From assembly GCA_024362935.1 (NCBI GenBank), contig JANCRA010000004.1:27581121-27645120 (forward strand): DNA of 64,000 nucleotides, in the 5' to 3' direction. A program made the translations under genes and the position numbers. This document shows, piece after piece, positions 38,625 through 52,929 of this stretch. Numbering within the stretch: position 1 is the stretch's first letter; the number at the start of each line of letters is the position of its first letter. Under the pieces are notes generated by a model that searched no databases, had not been told where the DNA came from, and was given only the letters and a program-made list of their open reading frames with translations. Source of the stretch: Setophaga petechia (lineage: Eukaryota; Chordata; Aves; Passeriformes; Parulidae).

Positions 38625-38755
38625 GAGTGTGAAAAACAGGCCCTAAGTGACTGGCTCAAGCTTACACAATGCATGATTGTCAGCGCCAGGAAGAAACCCC
38701 AGAAATCCTTCCAGTCTAATCCTCCCAGTCTAAATCCCCCCCAGTCTAAACTCTA
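38625..38755 (+). mobile_element. MIR-like SINE relic with tandemly multiplied 3' end
   Basis: ccctaagtgactggctcaag followed by cttacacaatgc and cagcgccaggaagaaacccc tracks the MIR core (ttaagtgacttgcccaaggt, cacacagc, gccaggattcgaaccc). The 3' part, aaatccttccagtctaa, is then repeated as three ccagtctaa units at 38711, 38725 and 38741. Confidence 0.55.
38711..38754 (+). repeat. Three-copy tandem repeat of ccagtctaa
   Basis: Units start at 38711, 38725 and 38741 (spacing 14 and 16) with C-rich spacers of growing length, suggesting slippage within the SINE tail. Confidence 0.8.
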
Positions 38756-41700
38756 GACATAGTCTCTCCAAGAAATAAAAGAAAAAAAAAAGAAAAAAAA
38801 AATCTGTCCAATAGCCTGACCACGCTCTTATTCCTATCTTAATTTGCTAAGAGAATAAAAAAAATGGGACATGAAAAACTCCTGCATAATCTTTAATGAC
38901 TAGCAAATAATGCCAAGTAGGGCAAGTAAATATGTGTGAAGCATTGCTCACACACCCATCAACTTGCATGTGTGTCACAGATGGTTTTAGTGAAGAGCCA
39001 AAAAGAGAAGGAGAGAAAGGAAAAGGAAAACAAGTCCAGATAAAGAGTAAGCTAGAAAGAAAGACAAAGATATTCTCTGTTATTAAAAAATATAAAAGGA
39101 GTTAAAAATGCTACAAAAAACTAATGATTAAAAAAAATCACTATTCCCTTTCCTTGATAACGTGTAGGCTAATCTCTACATAAATAGAAATAACAGCCCT
39201 TTGAAATGGCAATGATTTGCTTGGAAAACATTCATTAAAAACGTCCTGCAATTATTGACTCTATCATTATTTCTTGGCAGCAGCTGAGTCTCACTGCATC
39301 TTGTGTTGTTTCTCCAATGAAAAGCAGAGCATTGTTTGGGAAAAAAAACTACAAAAACGGAAACAAAAAAAAAAAAATCAGACCAAAAAACCCTACAAGG
39401 ACATTGTGTTTGAAATATGTGCCTGGTGACATGGAGCTGATTGCCCAAAGGAATCAGGATACATATATTTGTATTATTGTACACGTGAGTAGCTTGAATC
39501 ATGTACTGCTCACTCTCTTTGTTTGGATTATGCAGCTTGGCTGGGCAGCCATCCAAAAGATTCACATTAAATTCTAGCTATATTCAGCACAAAAGTCATC
39601 TAGCATCAGAGGATCAAAGTTACATCAACCAACAAGCACTAAGGAATTGATAAGCCACTAAAATTAGGTCATCTCCTAGCAGCTGCTTTTGATGGATGAA
39701 GTAGAATTTAGCCTCAGGTTTTCTATTTAAAGATCTGTTACAGCATCTTTTCCTGCAGCTACAATGAGAACACAACAAAGTATAATGCTTCTGATTAAAT
39801 GTTTAATCATTACTCTTTACTCTTCTGATTGTTTCTGCCATGGCACAGATTTACAGCACATACTATTTGCAGCTTTCCTAGCCCTTTTTAAGCTGACATT
39901 AAAACAGTCAGAATTTTTAATTCCTTAGTTGAAAAACTGAATAAATTATTTTTTAAAAATGTAGATAAAAATCTTCCAAAGTTTACTTGCCACACTTCAA
40001 GAGACAGACTGTCATTTACTGGAACTGAAAATGAATGTCTAAGCAATTATCCCACCACTGTGCCCTCTGGAAGAACCACATCACTAGGAACTGTATGGTA
40101 CAAAAGTACATATCTGTGCATAAGTATGGGGCAGTGGGTGGGGGGGCTAAGAAAATTGTTATATTTTAATGAATTTTATTTGTGGTTACATTTTGATAAA
40201 TGATCTCATTAATCTAATTAACACATACTTTTAAAAGTACTAGCTACTGCACTGGGCTATCTTTGGTCATTGGCGACCAGCATTTTAATTGCTGGAGTAC
40301 AACATATGCCCTACCAAGACATGCTGGTGGTATCAGGTTAATACAAATAGTGCCATCATTAGCATCATTAGCATCAAAACCATGAAACAGCTTTAGAAGA
40401 GAGTTCAAAAGGAAATAAACAAAAGAACCTGAATTAATTTCAAATGCATAGAACCTGCCCTTGACCTGTTCAGAAGGTCGGCTGGCTGCAGCCTGTGTAA
40501 AACACTGTTGTGTCATCATTTCACAAATGAAGCTAACGCAGGACCTCATTGTCAGGGACCTCAATATCACAACTCTCATGTCTGTTAAAATCACTAGAAT
40601 CTTATTTAAATAACCTTGAGAAACAGGAAGGGAAAAGAAACTACCTACATCCGTCCAATGTAAAAAATAAAGTAAATAGTCATCTGCCTTTTCAGAGGAG
40701 AAAGACTGAAAAATATAGTACATGACAATGCCACATAAGACACATAACTTTCTACAAATGACAGACACGTGCATGCTGCTCTAAAGCAGTCATCCTCTGT
40801 GTTCTGTTCTGCCAGCCTTGTAAGTGGGCTGTTGCTGGGTAAGAGTCGTAAGAGGTTGAAACACGCTGTCGTTTCCATTCCAAATTTGGTGTGCCTGGTC
40901 TTTATTGCTTGCGAAAGCAACATTATGCACTGTAATTCAAAGTCTAGATCTAGCTTTTTCCAGCTACATACCTCTTCTTCAACAGAAAGCCTAAACTGGG
41001 GCAGGGGGGAAGAAGGGGGGATGTGTAATAATATGTCTGGAGTAGATAACACATCTGAAACTTTTTCTTTTCAAGGAAGAATCTTTACAGGAAGAATGTA
41101 AATGAGTTTAATTTATCAGTTCTGCTTAGTACTCTATTCTGCTTGGATCTCAAGCTAATCAGCTTTGTCTTTCACTTGGGGCCCCAGAGAAAAAGCCAGC
41201 CAGGGAACCAGCTTGTAGGTGCCTATCTGGCTCATGGAGTAGGACATCTGGTGAGATGGAGATGCTTTGATGCCATATAAATTTCTGACAACCTCAGCTG
41301 AAGGCTGTCTGTCATAACATCTGCTGTCTTACTGCGCTATGACCATGCTATGCATTGAGCATATCTGATACTGCACTATGTAAATCTTGGGATTTCAGTT
41401 TTGACTGGCCTAAGTAGAAGTAGGACAAAAATGCCTCTTCTGTGCTCTATCTGGCTTCCTTGGCATATTTTAGGATTAACATCCTTTCTGTTCATTTGTT
41501 TACTAACAGTTACTGCATCACCTCCTAATAACTGTGTGCTTAAGGCAAAATTGCCCAAAGATGCCAGAAAGCAACAAGAGTTTACTTGCTTTGTGATACT
41601 GCATCTCTGCATTGATCTCAAGAAATAAACATAATGTTTTCTTTTGTTAAAAAAATACCCAACTCTTTTTCCACTGAATAAAACCACGTATTTTCACTAG

Positions 41701-44122
41701 GTCCACAAAGTTTGTTTAACTGAGAGTAGAAAAGAATTATAACATTTTCAGGAGAAACTGTATTATCCTGGTAACTTTTTCTGGCAGTGGATCTCGTTTA
41801 AAGTTAAACCACTTACTGAATATTTTCTTCTTTCAAATTACTATTATTCTTGACAGTGACAAGCACACATAAATGACAGTGGGAGTTTAGTTTACATAGT
41901 ATACTGATACTAATCTCAATGCAATGTAACATTACTTATCCATGACCATATACTAAAACTTGATTGTTCCAAATGGACCTGAGGCACTTCTGAAAAATCC
42001 AATGGGCCAATTTATCATTTAACAGTTCAAAAAATTACTTTTTTTATTGTTGTTTCAAAAAAATCTTTCTTTTGCCTGTTTCTTTTCCTAGGGTCACTTG
42101 CTTCAACAAATCATGTGATGATCAGAATTTGGGGATAATCTAAGAAGGAAGAATAGCAGCCCTTTTCTTTTGTTCCATTACCAGCTTTATCCACTGTCAA
42201 TATTCTTGAAAAGATAGATGGAGATAGAAATAAAACACCAAAAAAAAATTCATTACAGTAGTTTCTCATATTTAGGGCATTTGTCTGTTATACTACAATT
42301 CCTAGTTTTGATAAACACTGTGTTTTTAAATATCAAATGTGTCATTGTGATTGTGAGAAACTGTACTTTGTTAAAATAATGTGAAGAACTGAAAATAGAT
42401 CAAATCACATTATCATGAGCTGTAGTTCTATTCAACAGGTATGAAAGTTCTAATAGTGGTAGGTCTTCTTGCTTTACCACACATGGTTGCTATGCATTAT
42501 GTTCCAAAACACAAATGCACAAACCTCCTGGCAAGACTCAATAAGAAGAGGAAAATTGTGGTTACATATCTTATTAGATGAAAATACCTGGTTCTTCTAA
42601 GTCTCTTTGCCACTGCCCATGTCAGAAGAGTTGTACCATCCTATCTGTATCTTCTTGGAAGGGCAATATGTCCTATTTCCACTTAAAGGTTGAGGGTTTG
42701 GCAAGGAATGTTCTGATCTTCTAAGAGTGAACAAACATTGTGCAAGATCTCATTACAGAGTTCCCAAGTTACCAGCCTAAAATGCTTTACCAGGGAATCA
42801 TTATTTCCTGGGTATGCTTATGTACCACAAGGAGTTTGATATTTATGCAGCTTGCAGTATGCTGTGCATATAAAAATCAGCTATGAGAGGGAAAAAGTGT
42901 TTATGGAAGAAGAGGTTGGTATACGCTGACACATTTTGATGGGTTACTAATATAAACAAGCCAAAGCAAAGATTAAGCTGACAGTATGAGCTTTGGTTTG
43001 TGATCATGTGTGCTGAGGAACCAGCTGTGCCAGCTGTCTTTCAGAAAGTGTTCACGTTGTTTTTCCATACCCATGAACTGCACTGGAGAAGAAAACTGTG
43101 AAAAGAATAATTAGACTCACAAAATCAAGCCCTTGAACCTTTGTAAATTTAGCAACAGGATTAAGGTTCATCTCTGCCTCTTAATTGAGCCCCCCCACCA
43201 TGCTCTCCAAGCTCAATTCCCGTGGCCAAGTTCAGTTACACACTTCATAACTATAGTCAAGTAAATATAAAACATGGTCAGAAATTCTGCTGGAACCTTG
43301 CATTTTTTCAGTGAATGGGCAGTTACTCAATATTTATGTTTGTCCTACTCATTCAGCATGAGATCTCAGGTGTCATTTGCTGCATGCTTTTCAAACCCTA
43401 CCAGGAAAAGAGAATTTTTCTTTTTCTCAGGCTTTTTTCTGGCTTCTACAACATAATATGTTCACATTGTTTCCTGTTTTGGTTTTCATTTTCCCTTTAA
43501 ATAAGCCTGAATACATTTACTAAAAGTGTGGTGTTATTAGTAGCATTTTTAGATGCACAAAAAAATGAGTTTCAGTGAGAAAAAAGTTAAATTTGTCTAT
43601 ACTGTAAGCTAATTTGTGTGGCCAGTGGAGTTGCCAGCTCAAATTCTCAGTACTCAAAAGCACTCTATATTTGCCAGATATGATTCTCACTGCCATCAGT
43701 TTCTGCTGTGAGGGTTTCGTATTTCTGCGTATCAGATCAACACTTCTAAACATGGATATTCCTAAATCAAGAACCTACTGTTCTTCCCCAGCCATGTAGG
43801 TCCTTCTTTTCACCTGCTACTTCTCACCTTTTCACTGATGCATTGCACCAAAGCTGCCATTTTCCCCTCCTAGCAGGTCAGTAAGATTTGGATTGCAGCA
43901 AGAATAGCATCTTTAGTCTTGTGCCTAGTATTTAGCTCCAAATAACTGCTGACAGCAGCAATTTCAAGGGAAATTTGCAATGAAAAGTCTCCTCCCATTT
44001 GTGCATGTGCATGCATGTGTGTGTAGCAGAGGCGACTGAAGTAGAAAATTATCATTATCCCTTGTCTTTATCTAGCATCTTGTCTAAAAGCCTTTGATCA
44101 CATATCTTCCCCTATCTTGCAG
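38756..44122. other. Unique AT-rich non-coding DNA
   Basis: A-rich low-complexity stretches occur at about 38776-38802 and 39340-39377. A G-rich run with quadruplex potential lies at 40128-40146, and a 9-bp tandem (atcattagc) near 40355-40373. A 176-codon open frame on the minus strand (40244-40774) has no recognisable protein features. No supported gene. Confidence 0.45.
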
Positions 44123-44235
44123 CTTGTTGATGGAGGCGTAGAACCCAGTTTGGGGCGCTCTGCCACTGCTACCACAGAGATTTGGGCTGGGGTTGCTTAT
44201 CTTGGGCCAAGACCCATAATTGAGTGCTTTAAAAG
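44123..44235 (+). CDS. Candidate internal coding exon, unknown protein
   Basis: A pyrimidine-rich acceptor (atcttcccctatcttgcag) is followed by 113 bp open in only one frame, then a donor-like aaaag|gtatag. The frame starts in phase 0 and would encode 37 residues plus two bases, beginning LVDGGVEPSLGRSATATTEI and ending near LGPRPIIECFKR. The other two frames have early stops. I do not recognise the peptide, and there is no adjacent exon in a compatible frame: a second acceptor/donor pair at 44410-44520 does not join in frame. It lies on the strand opposite to the better exon at 53 kb, so if real it belongs to a different gene or a nested one. It could also be a chance splice-bounded open stretch. 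Confidence 0.35.
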
Positions 44236-47200
44236 GTATAGTGAGAATTACAAGAAAAAAGAAGAATGTTCACTAAAAAAAAAGGAAAATATTACCACAC
44301 TCAGGAATTTATTTAAATCCAGACCAGACTTCTAAGTGCAGTGGTGGAAGACCCATATCTGAGAGCTGTGAAATCAAGTGCATAAAACCCATTTTATGTG
44401 TGTTTGTAGGGAATGATTTGAACACATCCTTTTTCAGTAAGATTCCTAGAATTAAAGCATATTCTTGTGATGCTGTCAGCAGCTTGTGTAAGCTTTGCTT
44501 AGCTGAAGTGGTCAAGAAAGGTACATTCACAGCTACATCAAGGCCTTTCCGACTTACTTGCAATAGCAGTAATGAGTATACAAAATATTTTACTTCCATT
44601 TTCTTTGCCATATATAGCAATTATTCTGTCATTCATCAAATGTACACAAATTTCTTTTCATATGTAAATAGACCATTTGCTTCACAGTTCTAGCCAAACA
44701 GTTGTGCAGTTCTTTGTTAAGAAGATAATATATTTAATGACTGAGTGCCTTGTTTCCATTGTATGGAACAGGTGTTGTTTAATGGCACAGGCATTGTAAC
44801 ATTATATTCATTTATTAATGTGAGTGTAACGAACACATTGTAGAGACATGAATGTACTGGTCTCATGGTTAGGGTTAGTGGTTTCTTATGATGTGGTAAG
44901 TGTAGGATAGTGGCTTAGATTCAGATTGCAGAGAAGCAGGAGTTCATTATAGCAAATCCAAGTGATGTGGCTGGTTTTGGCCCTTGTTCGCTTTTGAAAA
45001 GCAGAGAATACATGAAAGACTTCATTGAAAATGTGCAAGTTATTCAGTGTGGTTAATTCTACATTGGCTTTGCTCCCACCTTCTTTCAAGACTGTGTATG
45101 TGAACATGCTTTCTGAAACAGCAAAACCAATCTGCAATGCATTTATGTTGCTTTTGGATACATGCACAATCCCTAGTATCCTATTTCATGAAGTAACCTG
45201 TCTTCAAATATGAGGGAAGAAGTCTGTAGGTGATCCACTAAAGTCATGAAACAATACTTGTCTGGATAGTGCAGCTACAGAAAGTCAGTCCTTTGCTCTG
45301 TTTCACACGTGTTGCTACATTTTAAGAGTTTCTGCTCTGAGTGTTATTTACCGAGAATCACTGCTCAGCCAATTGGCAAGGTAGCTACAGCTGCACAGGC
45401 AAATCAGGTGAATGAGTGAATTAAGTAAAGTACCTTATTTTTCTTATTATGTGAAATTACTCATGTATTATCAGTCAGAGGGCCAGAACTGACAAATTCA
45501 AGTAAATGCTAACACTGTCCATGTGCTTTATGGAACTCAAATGCCTACTTCAGTTTGTTTGGACACATCTTTTTTTTCTAGTGCCTCATGCTAACTTTGA
45601 TGCCCTATATCACCATTATACAGTGCATTAGAAGTATCTTTTTTAACCTAATCTTTTGGAAACATTGCCTCTAAAAATCAAGGTATGTAGTGAAGTGATT
45701 CTGTTAAAGTTAATAAATGTGACTAAATCCTCACCTCTCTACTCTACCTTCTAATATATGACATACCTTAGTTTTTGTTTCACCTGGCAATTTAATAATC
45801 TTAATCATTTTATTTAGTATTTCATTTCTATCCATAATGCTAACGGGTCCTTTTAGAGCACTTTATACTGTATACATCAGCCACAACCACTTTCCTAGTA
45901 AAGCAAATGATAGCATCCATTACTGATTTTCATTGCTACTTTCTGAACTCCATCAGTTCCCCAAGTTTTACTTCTAGTGAAGAATCAACAAGAGAACAAG
46001 GTAGCTATGAAATAAAGTGCTAATTTTATTCAAATATTTTCTTCACTCTTCTCTTGAATGTTCTTCACATTTTTGAAAGCAACTGAACAAATGACCCCAT
46101 GAAGTTGCCCAGTTTTTCTTTCTGTGAAAACCAAAAAGCCTTATTTTCTTCTCATTAACACAATTTTTGCAATATTCTATTTCCAGTTGCAGCTGAATTT
46201 CTTTATATTTACAACTCAGTAAACAAGAGGAAAAACAGATTCATTATCTGCTTTCCAATTTTCTCCCATGAGGGTTGGGATCAAGGCATCGATTGTTCAA
46301 TTCCAGCAAGAGAAGAAATCACTTCTTCTGTTCATGGTCAGTCACAAACTGGGAAGAGTGAAAAGTCCCCACACATGATGATCCCTAAGCCCTGGTAGCA
46401 CAGCCCAGATAACTGTACTTGAAATTGCCATGGGTATGTAGGACAGGCAAAACATTTGGGACCTTTATGTGAGCCACTTCACAGAATTGCTGCTGTATTT
46501 TAAATCAGTTGCAAACACTGTGCCTTTGCTCTCAAACCAGGCTCTGCCCCACATACCACATCTCACCATATTTCATCCTCTTAACTCAGGCAACAGCATC
46601 AACTTTCTTGTCCCTCTCATCTCCCTCTCTCTCCTCTAAAGACTTGATTTCTTCTATGAAAACTGGTTTTAATGAGCACACCTACTGCAGGTCACAGAGA
46701 GCAGAGGAGTCATCATCCAAGGGCACATTGGTTCATTTTGCACTGTAATAGTGAAACATGGTACAGATACTTTTACATAATAGGGGTTCCTGCCTTGGCC
46801 ATGGCCTATCTGGACATTGTAGAAGCCACCCTGAAATAGAGCCTCTTCTCAAAGCAATTTGTTTGCCTAGCAAGCAGGACTAACAATGGATTTTGTTTGA
46901 GTGGAGGCATGGGCAATTCGCCAACTGTTACAAAACATGACAGAAAACTGGGAGGAAATGCATCTTTTGGCTTCCTGACACAATACTGTATCTGACCAGC
47001 TATGTCAGCCTGTTCTACTTAAATAGTTTTTAACCGAATTATTAACCAGAATGAATTCTATAACAAGATGGGGAAAGTAGCCAGCAGCCAGCTGTGGCAG
47101 ACCACACAGCCTTCTTAGAAGCCTGGCTGCTGCTCATCCCTCTGAGGACACAGACCACAGCACAGGATTGATCACACAGGTTGCATTATCAGCTCTTCTT

Positions 47201-50200
47201 TTTAATAATACCTCAGTTTTGTCACCTGATACCAGAGACCTCAGGACAGTCTTTTTAAGTATGCCTGTCATGTAAATCAGACTTTAAAAAATCATGCTCT
47301 CCAGGGTGAAACTGACAGCACAGGCAGGTTTACCTACCAAATCACTCTGCAACCTGGACTTCAAAAGGAGAGGCAGCAGGGACAGTTAAATCATACATGG
47401 CACTGAGGGGACATTGCTCAGACACATTTGCTACACAGACTTCAAGGCTACAATAAGACAGCTTTATACCTGAACTGGAACCAGAGTGAGCAAAGTAATT
47501 CTCCCATCTCTCCCATGGTAAAGAGAGGGTAAAGCTTTCCACAGCATCCTCTAAACTAGCTGTCCTGTGACATACAAACATAACGCCTTACATGCCAGTT
47601 AGAGACACATGAGGTATCACACTCATTTTTTCACAGAGTATGCTTCGCTTCTACCCACATCAGGAGATCACACTGTTATCTGCAGCAAGCGCTTTTCTTA
47701 TCTGATTGAAAAATAACATGATGTTGGCCAAGAGAAACACTATTTCTCTACACAGAAGAATGAAAAGAATATATTCATAAATGGAGAAAAAGAAATCTCT
47801 GATTGCTAGAAAAAGGCAAACAAATTCTGTTCACAGCTCTGCATCTGTCAGTGATATTGGCCAACCTACCCTGAATTATCAGCAATGTAGCTAAGAGCAA
47901 ATTCTGACCAGTACTTACATTGCATTTCATCTTACTATAAAAAGAATTACTAGCATCAAAGTGATAGCAAATCACAGCAGCATGAAAATAGCAAAGCAGG
48001 TAGATAGAGAAGACAGGTGATACAAGGTTTTCCAGAAATAATTGTTTCCAGAACAATAGAGGTTCTCTGTGCAAAACCTTTCTAGTGGGAAGATCAGTAT
48101 CTTTCAACTATTATTTTGAAAACACTACTCTTCCTTAACAGAAAAAACCTATTAATATTGCCCTGGAGCACTTAAGGGACAATAAAGGCCTTACAGTATT
48201 TTAAGAAGAAACTTCTGTCTCCAAATTTGTGTTTTCACCCTAAAAGGAATAATATTATTAAATATAATCAGTACAGACTATCTTTTAGGAAACTTCTAAT
48301 GCTTTTTCTTCAAAGGTATATGAAGACTAACTAAAGAAGGCTCAAGCATCTGTGTAGTGAATCTAGAGCCTATATAGCTGAGGGGGATGCAGTAATCAGT
48401 GAAAGTATAATTCCCTCTTTCTACAAATTTGACTGTGCCTGAAGTGATGTGACATATATGGGCACAACACAGCTGTTGTATGGTTTCAGGCAGAATGCAA
48501 GGGAGAGTCAAGTCATATGGGTGCTAATATGATGTCACTAAACATAGCTATCATTAAATTATTTTTAAAGTTTTAACACAGAAACATGATACTACTAGCC
48601 AACAGTTACCGGACAGGCCAGCTGGGGGATCTACTAGAAGCAAAATTCAGGACATAGACATTCAAGACATTGCATACGAATCTTAAAATAAGCAAATAGT
48701 GGGGTAGAATTCCAGAATTATTTTTAAAAACAATTTCATAACAACATCTTCACCATGCCAGCAACTCAGTGCTTCAGGATACTCCCTGGTAACTGCTGTG
48801 GTCTTGCTGTCATGATCTCATCTTGAATTGTTATTACATAATGAGCTAAAAAAAAAGTATCTTGTTAGTAGTGCAGAAAACCCCTTATATTCTAAACAGA
48901 AAATGTACTCACAATTTATAGATATTAGTCACTGTGTTTTCTTCCATCAACTTCCTAAAAATTAACTCGCTATTGACCTCATGTGATTTAAATTTTCTTC
49001 TTTGCCTGTTGACAGCTGCTGGGTGGCATAGAGGCTAGAATGGGTGAGAATGGAGTAAATGGCACAGCAAGAATTTCTACAGCAGCACCACACATGGCAC
49101 ATTTATCAAGGAAACTCAGAGCAGAGGTTGTACTGTGCCAGCATGTAGTATGAGTGTTAGTAGGTGACAGGATTCCAGAGCAGAAGGGTTTCCTTGCAAC
49201 ATCTATCATTACCTGGAGCTACTATGATGTTGTATGGTGAGAACACTACTTAAGAAATTAAAAAAAAAAAAAATTAATGATAGTAATCATGTTTACCCAT
49301 TCTCACACTACAGACTTCTAGTTAATGAGCTAATGTACGCCTCAAGTTATGCAACACTCTTCTAAGATTTTTCAGATTACAAATGGATTTTTTTCCTAGG
49401 CACTATATAGCCATGTAGCCCCAAATTATCAACTGACCTGCATTAATTCAGAACTTCTGAAAAGTCATTATGCAACATAGCAACAGAGGTACAGGAGCAG
49501 AGGTTAGTCATTACTGTGCCCCTAATTGAAGTGACAGCGCTAAAAGCACATTAGGGAAGAATTTCAAAAGGCTACACCTACAGTGTCTAAGTAAAGAACC
49601 TAAATGAAGTGTTAATTGAAAGTCAGAGAAGTAGAAAGTTATGAAAATAATACAGGAAGAGTTACAGAGGAAAGAGAGACTCTGCTGATTTAAGAGAAAT
49701 TATTTATAAGGCCAGTTGTAATTTTGGATAAAAAACCCTCCAGGAGAGTTATCAAATCAGACAATTTGATATTACCTTTTCTATGTTGAATTGACCACCA
49801 TGAGAGATAATTCCTAAAGATGCTAAATCCATACACTGGGGAACTCACCAGGGAAGGCTGACCATGCCTGACATTTAGGATAAAATGCCATGAGGTTGTA
49901 CTGTTCTTTTCATTTGCCCTCTGTACTCCTCCATTACTGCCTGCTGGTGATATGCTCAGAAGGAAACCTGAGCTGCCCTCAACAGTAATGAAGTGCCATT
50001 GTGTTTTAACAGCATGTTTAACTTACATGTTTCAGTGTTATTTTTGGCAGCCATGTGATAAAACCCAAAAACTCTGTGTGTGCGTGCGCAAGTACGTTAA
50101 ATTCAATTCACATGAGCAGCAGGCATAATTCTGTCCCAGAAATGAATGTAGTATCAAGGCTCAAGTTTTCTAAAAGTGTTTTATCCTATCTGATGCTTAT

Positions 50201-51119
50201 TTCGGCAAAGAGAAATCTGCTTGTCCTGCTGGGAGACACAGCAGCAATTTGCAGTAGTACATCTGCCTTCCCTCCCACCCCAGCCTTTAGCATTTTCCCA
50301 GTACTGCTGCACTCCCATATACAAATTAACCACAGCAGTGGAAGGAAATCTAGTCCTTGCCTCATGCCTCCTCTACCCAAGGACCCAGATTAGTCTACAA
50401 TGGATCACCGAGCTTTAACACAGAGCTTCAGTGGTGCAGCAGGACTGAAGCAGTGCTCTGTAGGTGAGGGTAATGCCATTTCTAATGTAAATATAACGTG
50501 TTTGCAAACCCACCTCTATTAGTGCCGAGAAACCCAAGCTGTCGAGAAGCTTTCATTCAGGCAGGGTAGCATCTGAAGAAAAATATGGAGTGTCTCCCAT
50601 GATTACTACTCCCCGTGGTCTCAGAGTGCCCTTCACATGATTGATAAGTCAGGAAAGAAGAGCAGTATGAAAAAGCGTTAACTATCAGCTGCCATATCTA
50701 AGGCAGGTGAACACAGCAGGATACTATGGACAAACCCAAATTAACTTCAAACAAAGCCAACTCAGGTAGCAAGCTGCTTTGGTCCATACCACCTGGACGT
50801 CTCTGCAGGCTACTTTGCAATCCTTCTTCAGCAGGATGGCCTCATTTCTGGCAAAACCAAAGCAACCAGTGGCACTTGGAAGATGTTTTCCTTGTCACAG
50901 CAATACATACAACAGCCTTTGTGGATGGCAAGAGATTGCTGGGTGTGAACAGACAAGGCTCTCCTCTTGCAATAGTAACTGATGAAAATTTAAGGGCCCA
51001 AAGAGCAACATAAAAAGCAGGAATGGGGAGTAGTGATGAGGTCAAGAGCCTTGAGAAACAAGAATATTTAGCAATGACTAGACATACAGTGGGTGAATAT
51101 TTGTGTAAGCTGCTGGCCA
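44236..51119. other. Unique AT-rich non-coding DNA
   Basis: A 14-A run lies at 49260-49273. Open frames up to 112 codons (50055-50393, plus) show no domain. The stretch 50726-51010 is open on the plus strand just before a CR1 fragment but does not match CR1 coding sequence that I recognise, so it is probably unique DNA. Confidence 0.45.
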
Positions 51120-51685
51120 CATTGTCCTGGACCAAGGCAATGATTGTCCTCTTGTACTCAGCACTGATGAGGCCACACCTTGATTCCTGTGTTCAGTTTT
51201 GGACCACTCACTATAAGAAGAACATTGAGATGGTGAAGATTGTCCAGAAGGCCAGCTGAGTTGGTGAAGGGTCTGGAGCACAAGTCCTGTGAGCTGGGAG
51301 AGCTCCGTTGTTTAGCCAGGAGAAAAGGAAACTCAGGGGAGACTTAATGCTGTCTACATCTGCCTAAAAGGAGGTTGTGGCAAGGTGGGGGTTGGCCTTT
51401 TTCATAGATTTTAAGTGGCCGGTTGAGAGGAAATACCTTAAACTTGCACCTCAGTTTGGGGAGGGATTGGATATGGGAAAAAATGTCTACAGCAGAAGGG
51501 CTATCAAAGTTGGAACTGGCTGTCCAGGAAGTGGTTAAATCACCACCATCCCTGCAGGTACTTAAAAGATGTGTAGATGTGGTGCCTAGGGGTATGATCT
51601 ACAGTGGGCTTAGCAGTGTTCGGGTTATATTTGGGCTTGATGATCTTAAGGGTCTTTTCCAACCTAAATGATTAAACAATTCTAA
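51120..51685 (+). mobile_element. CR1 3' fragment, sense strand
   Basis: The 5' part encodes the C-terminal region of the CR1 reverse-transcriptase protein (SALMRPHLDSCVQFWTTHYK in one frame, 51155-51215), then continues past a stop in another frame (gagctgggagagctccgttgt, LFSLEKRR-type region). The 3' end at about 51635-51680 is the CR1 tail (gggcttgatgatcttaaggg then tcttttccaacctaaatgat). It is 5'-truncated, as most CR1 copies are. The 5' border is uncertain by tens of bases. Confidence 0.9.
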
Positions 51686-52929
51686 GCTAACTAAACAAAT
51701 ATATGCTGTACCTGGTTGCTCCTGAGTCATTTGGTGCCTTTGTGCAAGGCTGTGAAGAACGCGTCTCAGATTATTCCCTTTGAAATCAGAATAATGTTTG
51801 CTTAGCAGAGTAAACCTCAGAAACACCAAAAGACTGTCCTGCACTTTGAAGCTCACAGATACCACTCTACAACAGAGTCATTCCCTTTTCTCCAGCTGCT
51901 GTTTTCCATATGAAAATGAAATTATTCTATGAACACTGAAATGAAACCTGGGTTACTAACGGAGGTCAAACCTTTGTCCCTTCAGATCTCTTTCCCCAGT
52001 CACCTGTACCCAAACCTGCCTTATCAGTCCTCACTGTGTTCCTTTATGCAAATAACTGTGTGTACTGTTCCACGGAGCCCCATGTCGACTGCTGACAATT
52101 TCTTTATCTGCCTTCCCTTCTGCAGAGATACTGCCTCTCTTCTTCTAGACAGAAAGCAGCTTCCACAAATCTAGTCAAAATATAATTATTGCAAACACTC
52201 TTCAAATTCAGCTGAAGGCTGAAAAAGCTCAGAAGCTGCTTGCGAGGGCTAATAGCAGACAGACAGACTGATTATAAAGAAAGATTGCAGAAGCATAATT
52301 TTCTTATGAAACCAAGCTATGGTAGAATTAGGAGATGCAACATGATGTTCCACAAGGACTGTAATTCGTTCACCTTATTCAATTTATTATACATTACATT
52401 TTTCATTTCACAGAGAAACACAAAATATTACACAGGAAAAAGAAGAGCTGATCCCTCATTATAGTTGTTCTAGGGGTCATGAACCTCATTATGGGTTTTG
52501 CAAGCAAATATAAAAAGATTAACTACTGCATTGAAGAATTTCACTTAGAGTTAAAACCTACAGAAAGGTGAATAAACAGAACTGGGATTTGGATTTATCA
52601 TCAACTCACCATAAGGCTAGGCTACACTATTTTAACTAACTAAAATATCAATGAAGCACAGGAACCTACAGGAATACTGGTCACCCATCTAAGTTTCAGT
52701 AGATACAGCACAGTCTTCCTCACAGTCATGTCTATACACCTAAATTCAGTTCCCACAGCTGAACTCCCTTTTGTGGCTGTTTTGCAGTGGTATACGTGCT
52801 TTACATTTTAGTATTATGCACGCTTCATTCTATGTGTGAGCTTTCTGTTTAATTTAAGTTCCTCATTCCATTTGTGGTTGCCATCAAAGTATTTAACCTT
52901 GTTTAAAACTCACAGAACTGAAGAGTTAC
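51686..52929. other. Unique non-coding DNA, probably intron of the minus-strand gene
   Basis: It lies just downstream (in minus-strand sense) of the exon at 52930-53163, starting with that exon's donor. No further exon was recognised within it. Confidence 0.5.

Noticed and set aside
40244..40774. 176-codon open frame on the minus strand
   Set aside because: In 64 kb of this composition one frame of this length is not surprising. There is no recognisable domain and it overlaps another open frame on the same strand (40645-41052).
40998..41020. G-rich run as a G-quadruplex
   Set aside because: Only three G runs are separable, so the usual four-run rule is not met.
44410..44520. Second acceptor/donor-bounded open stretch after the 44.1 kb candidate exon
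   Set aside because: Its reading phase cannot join in frame to the 44123-44235 candidate, and the peptide is not recognised.
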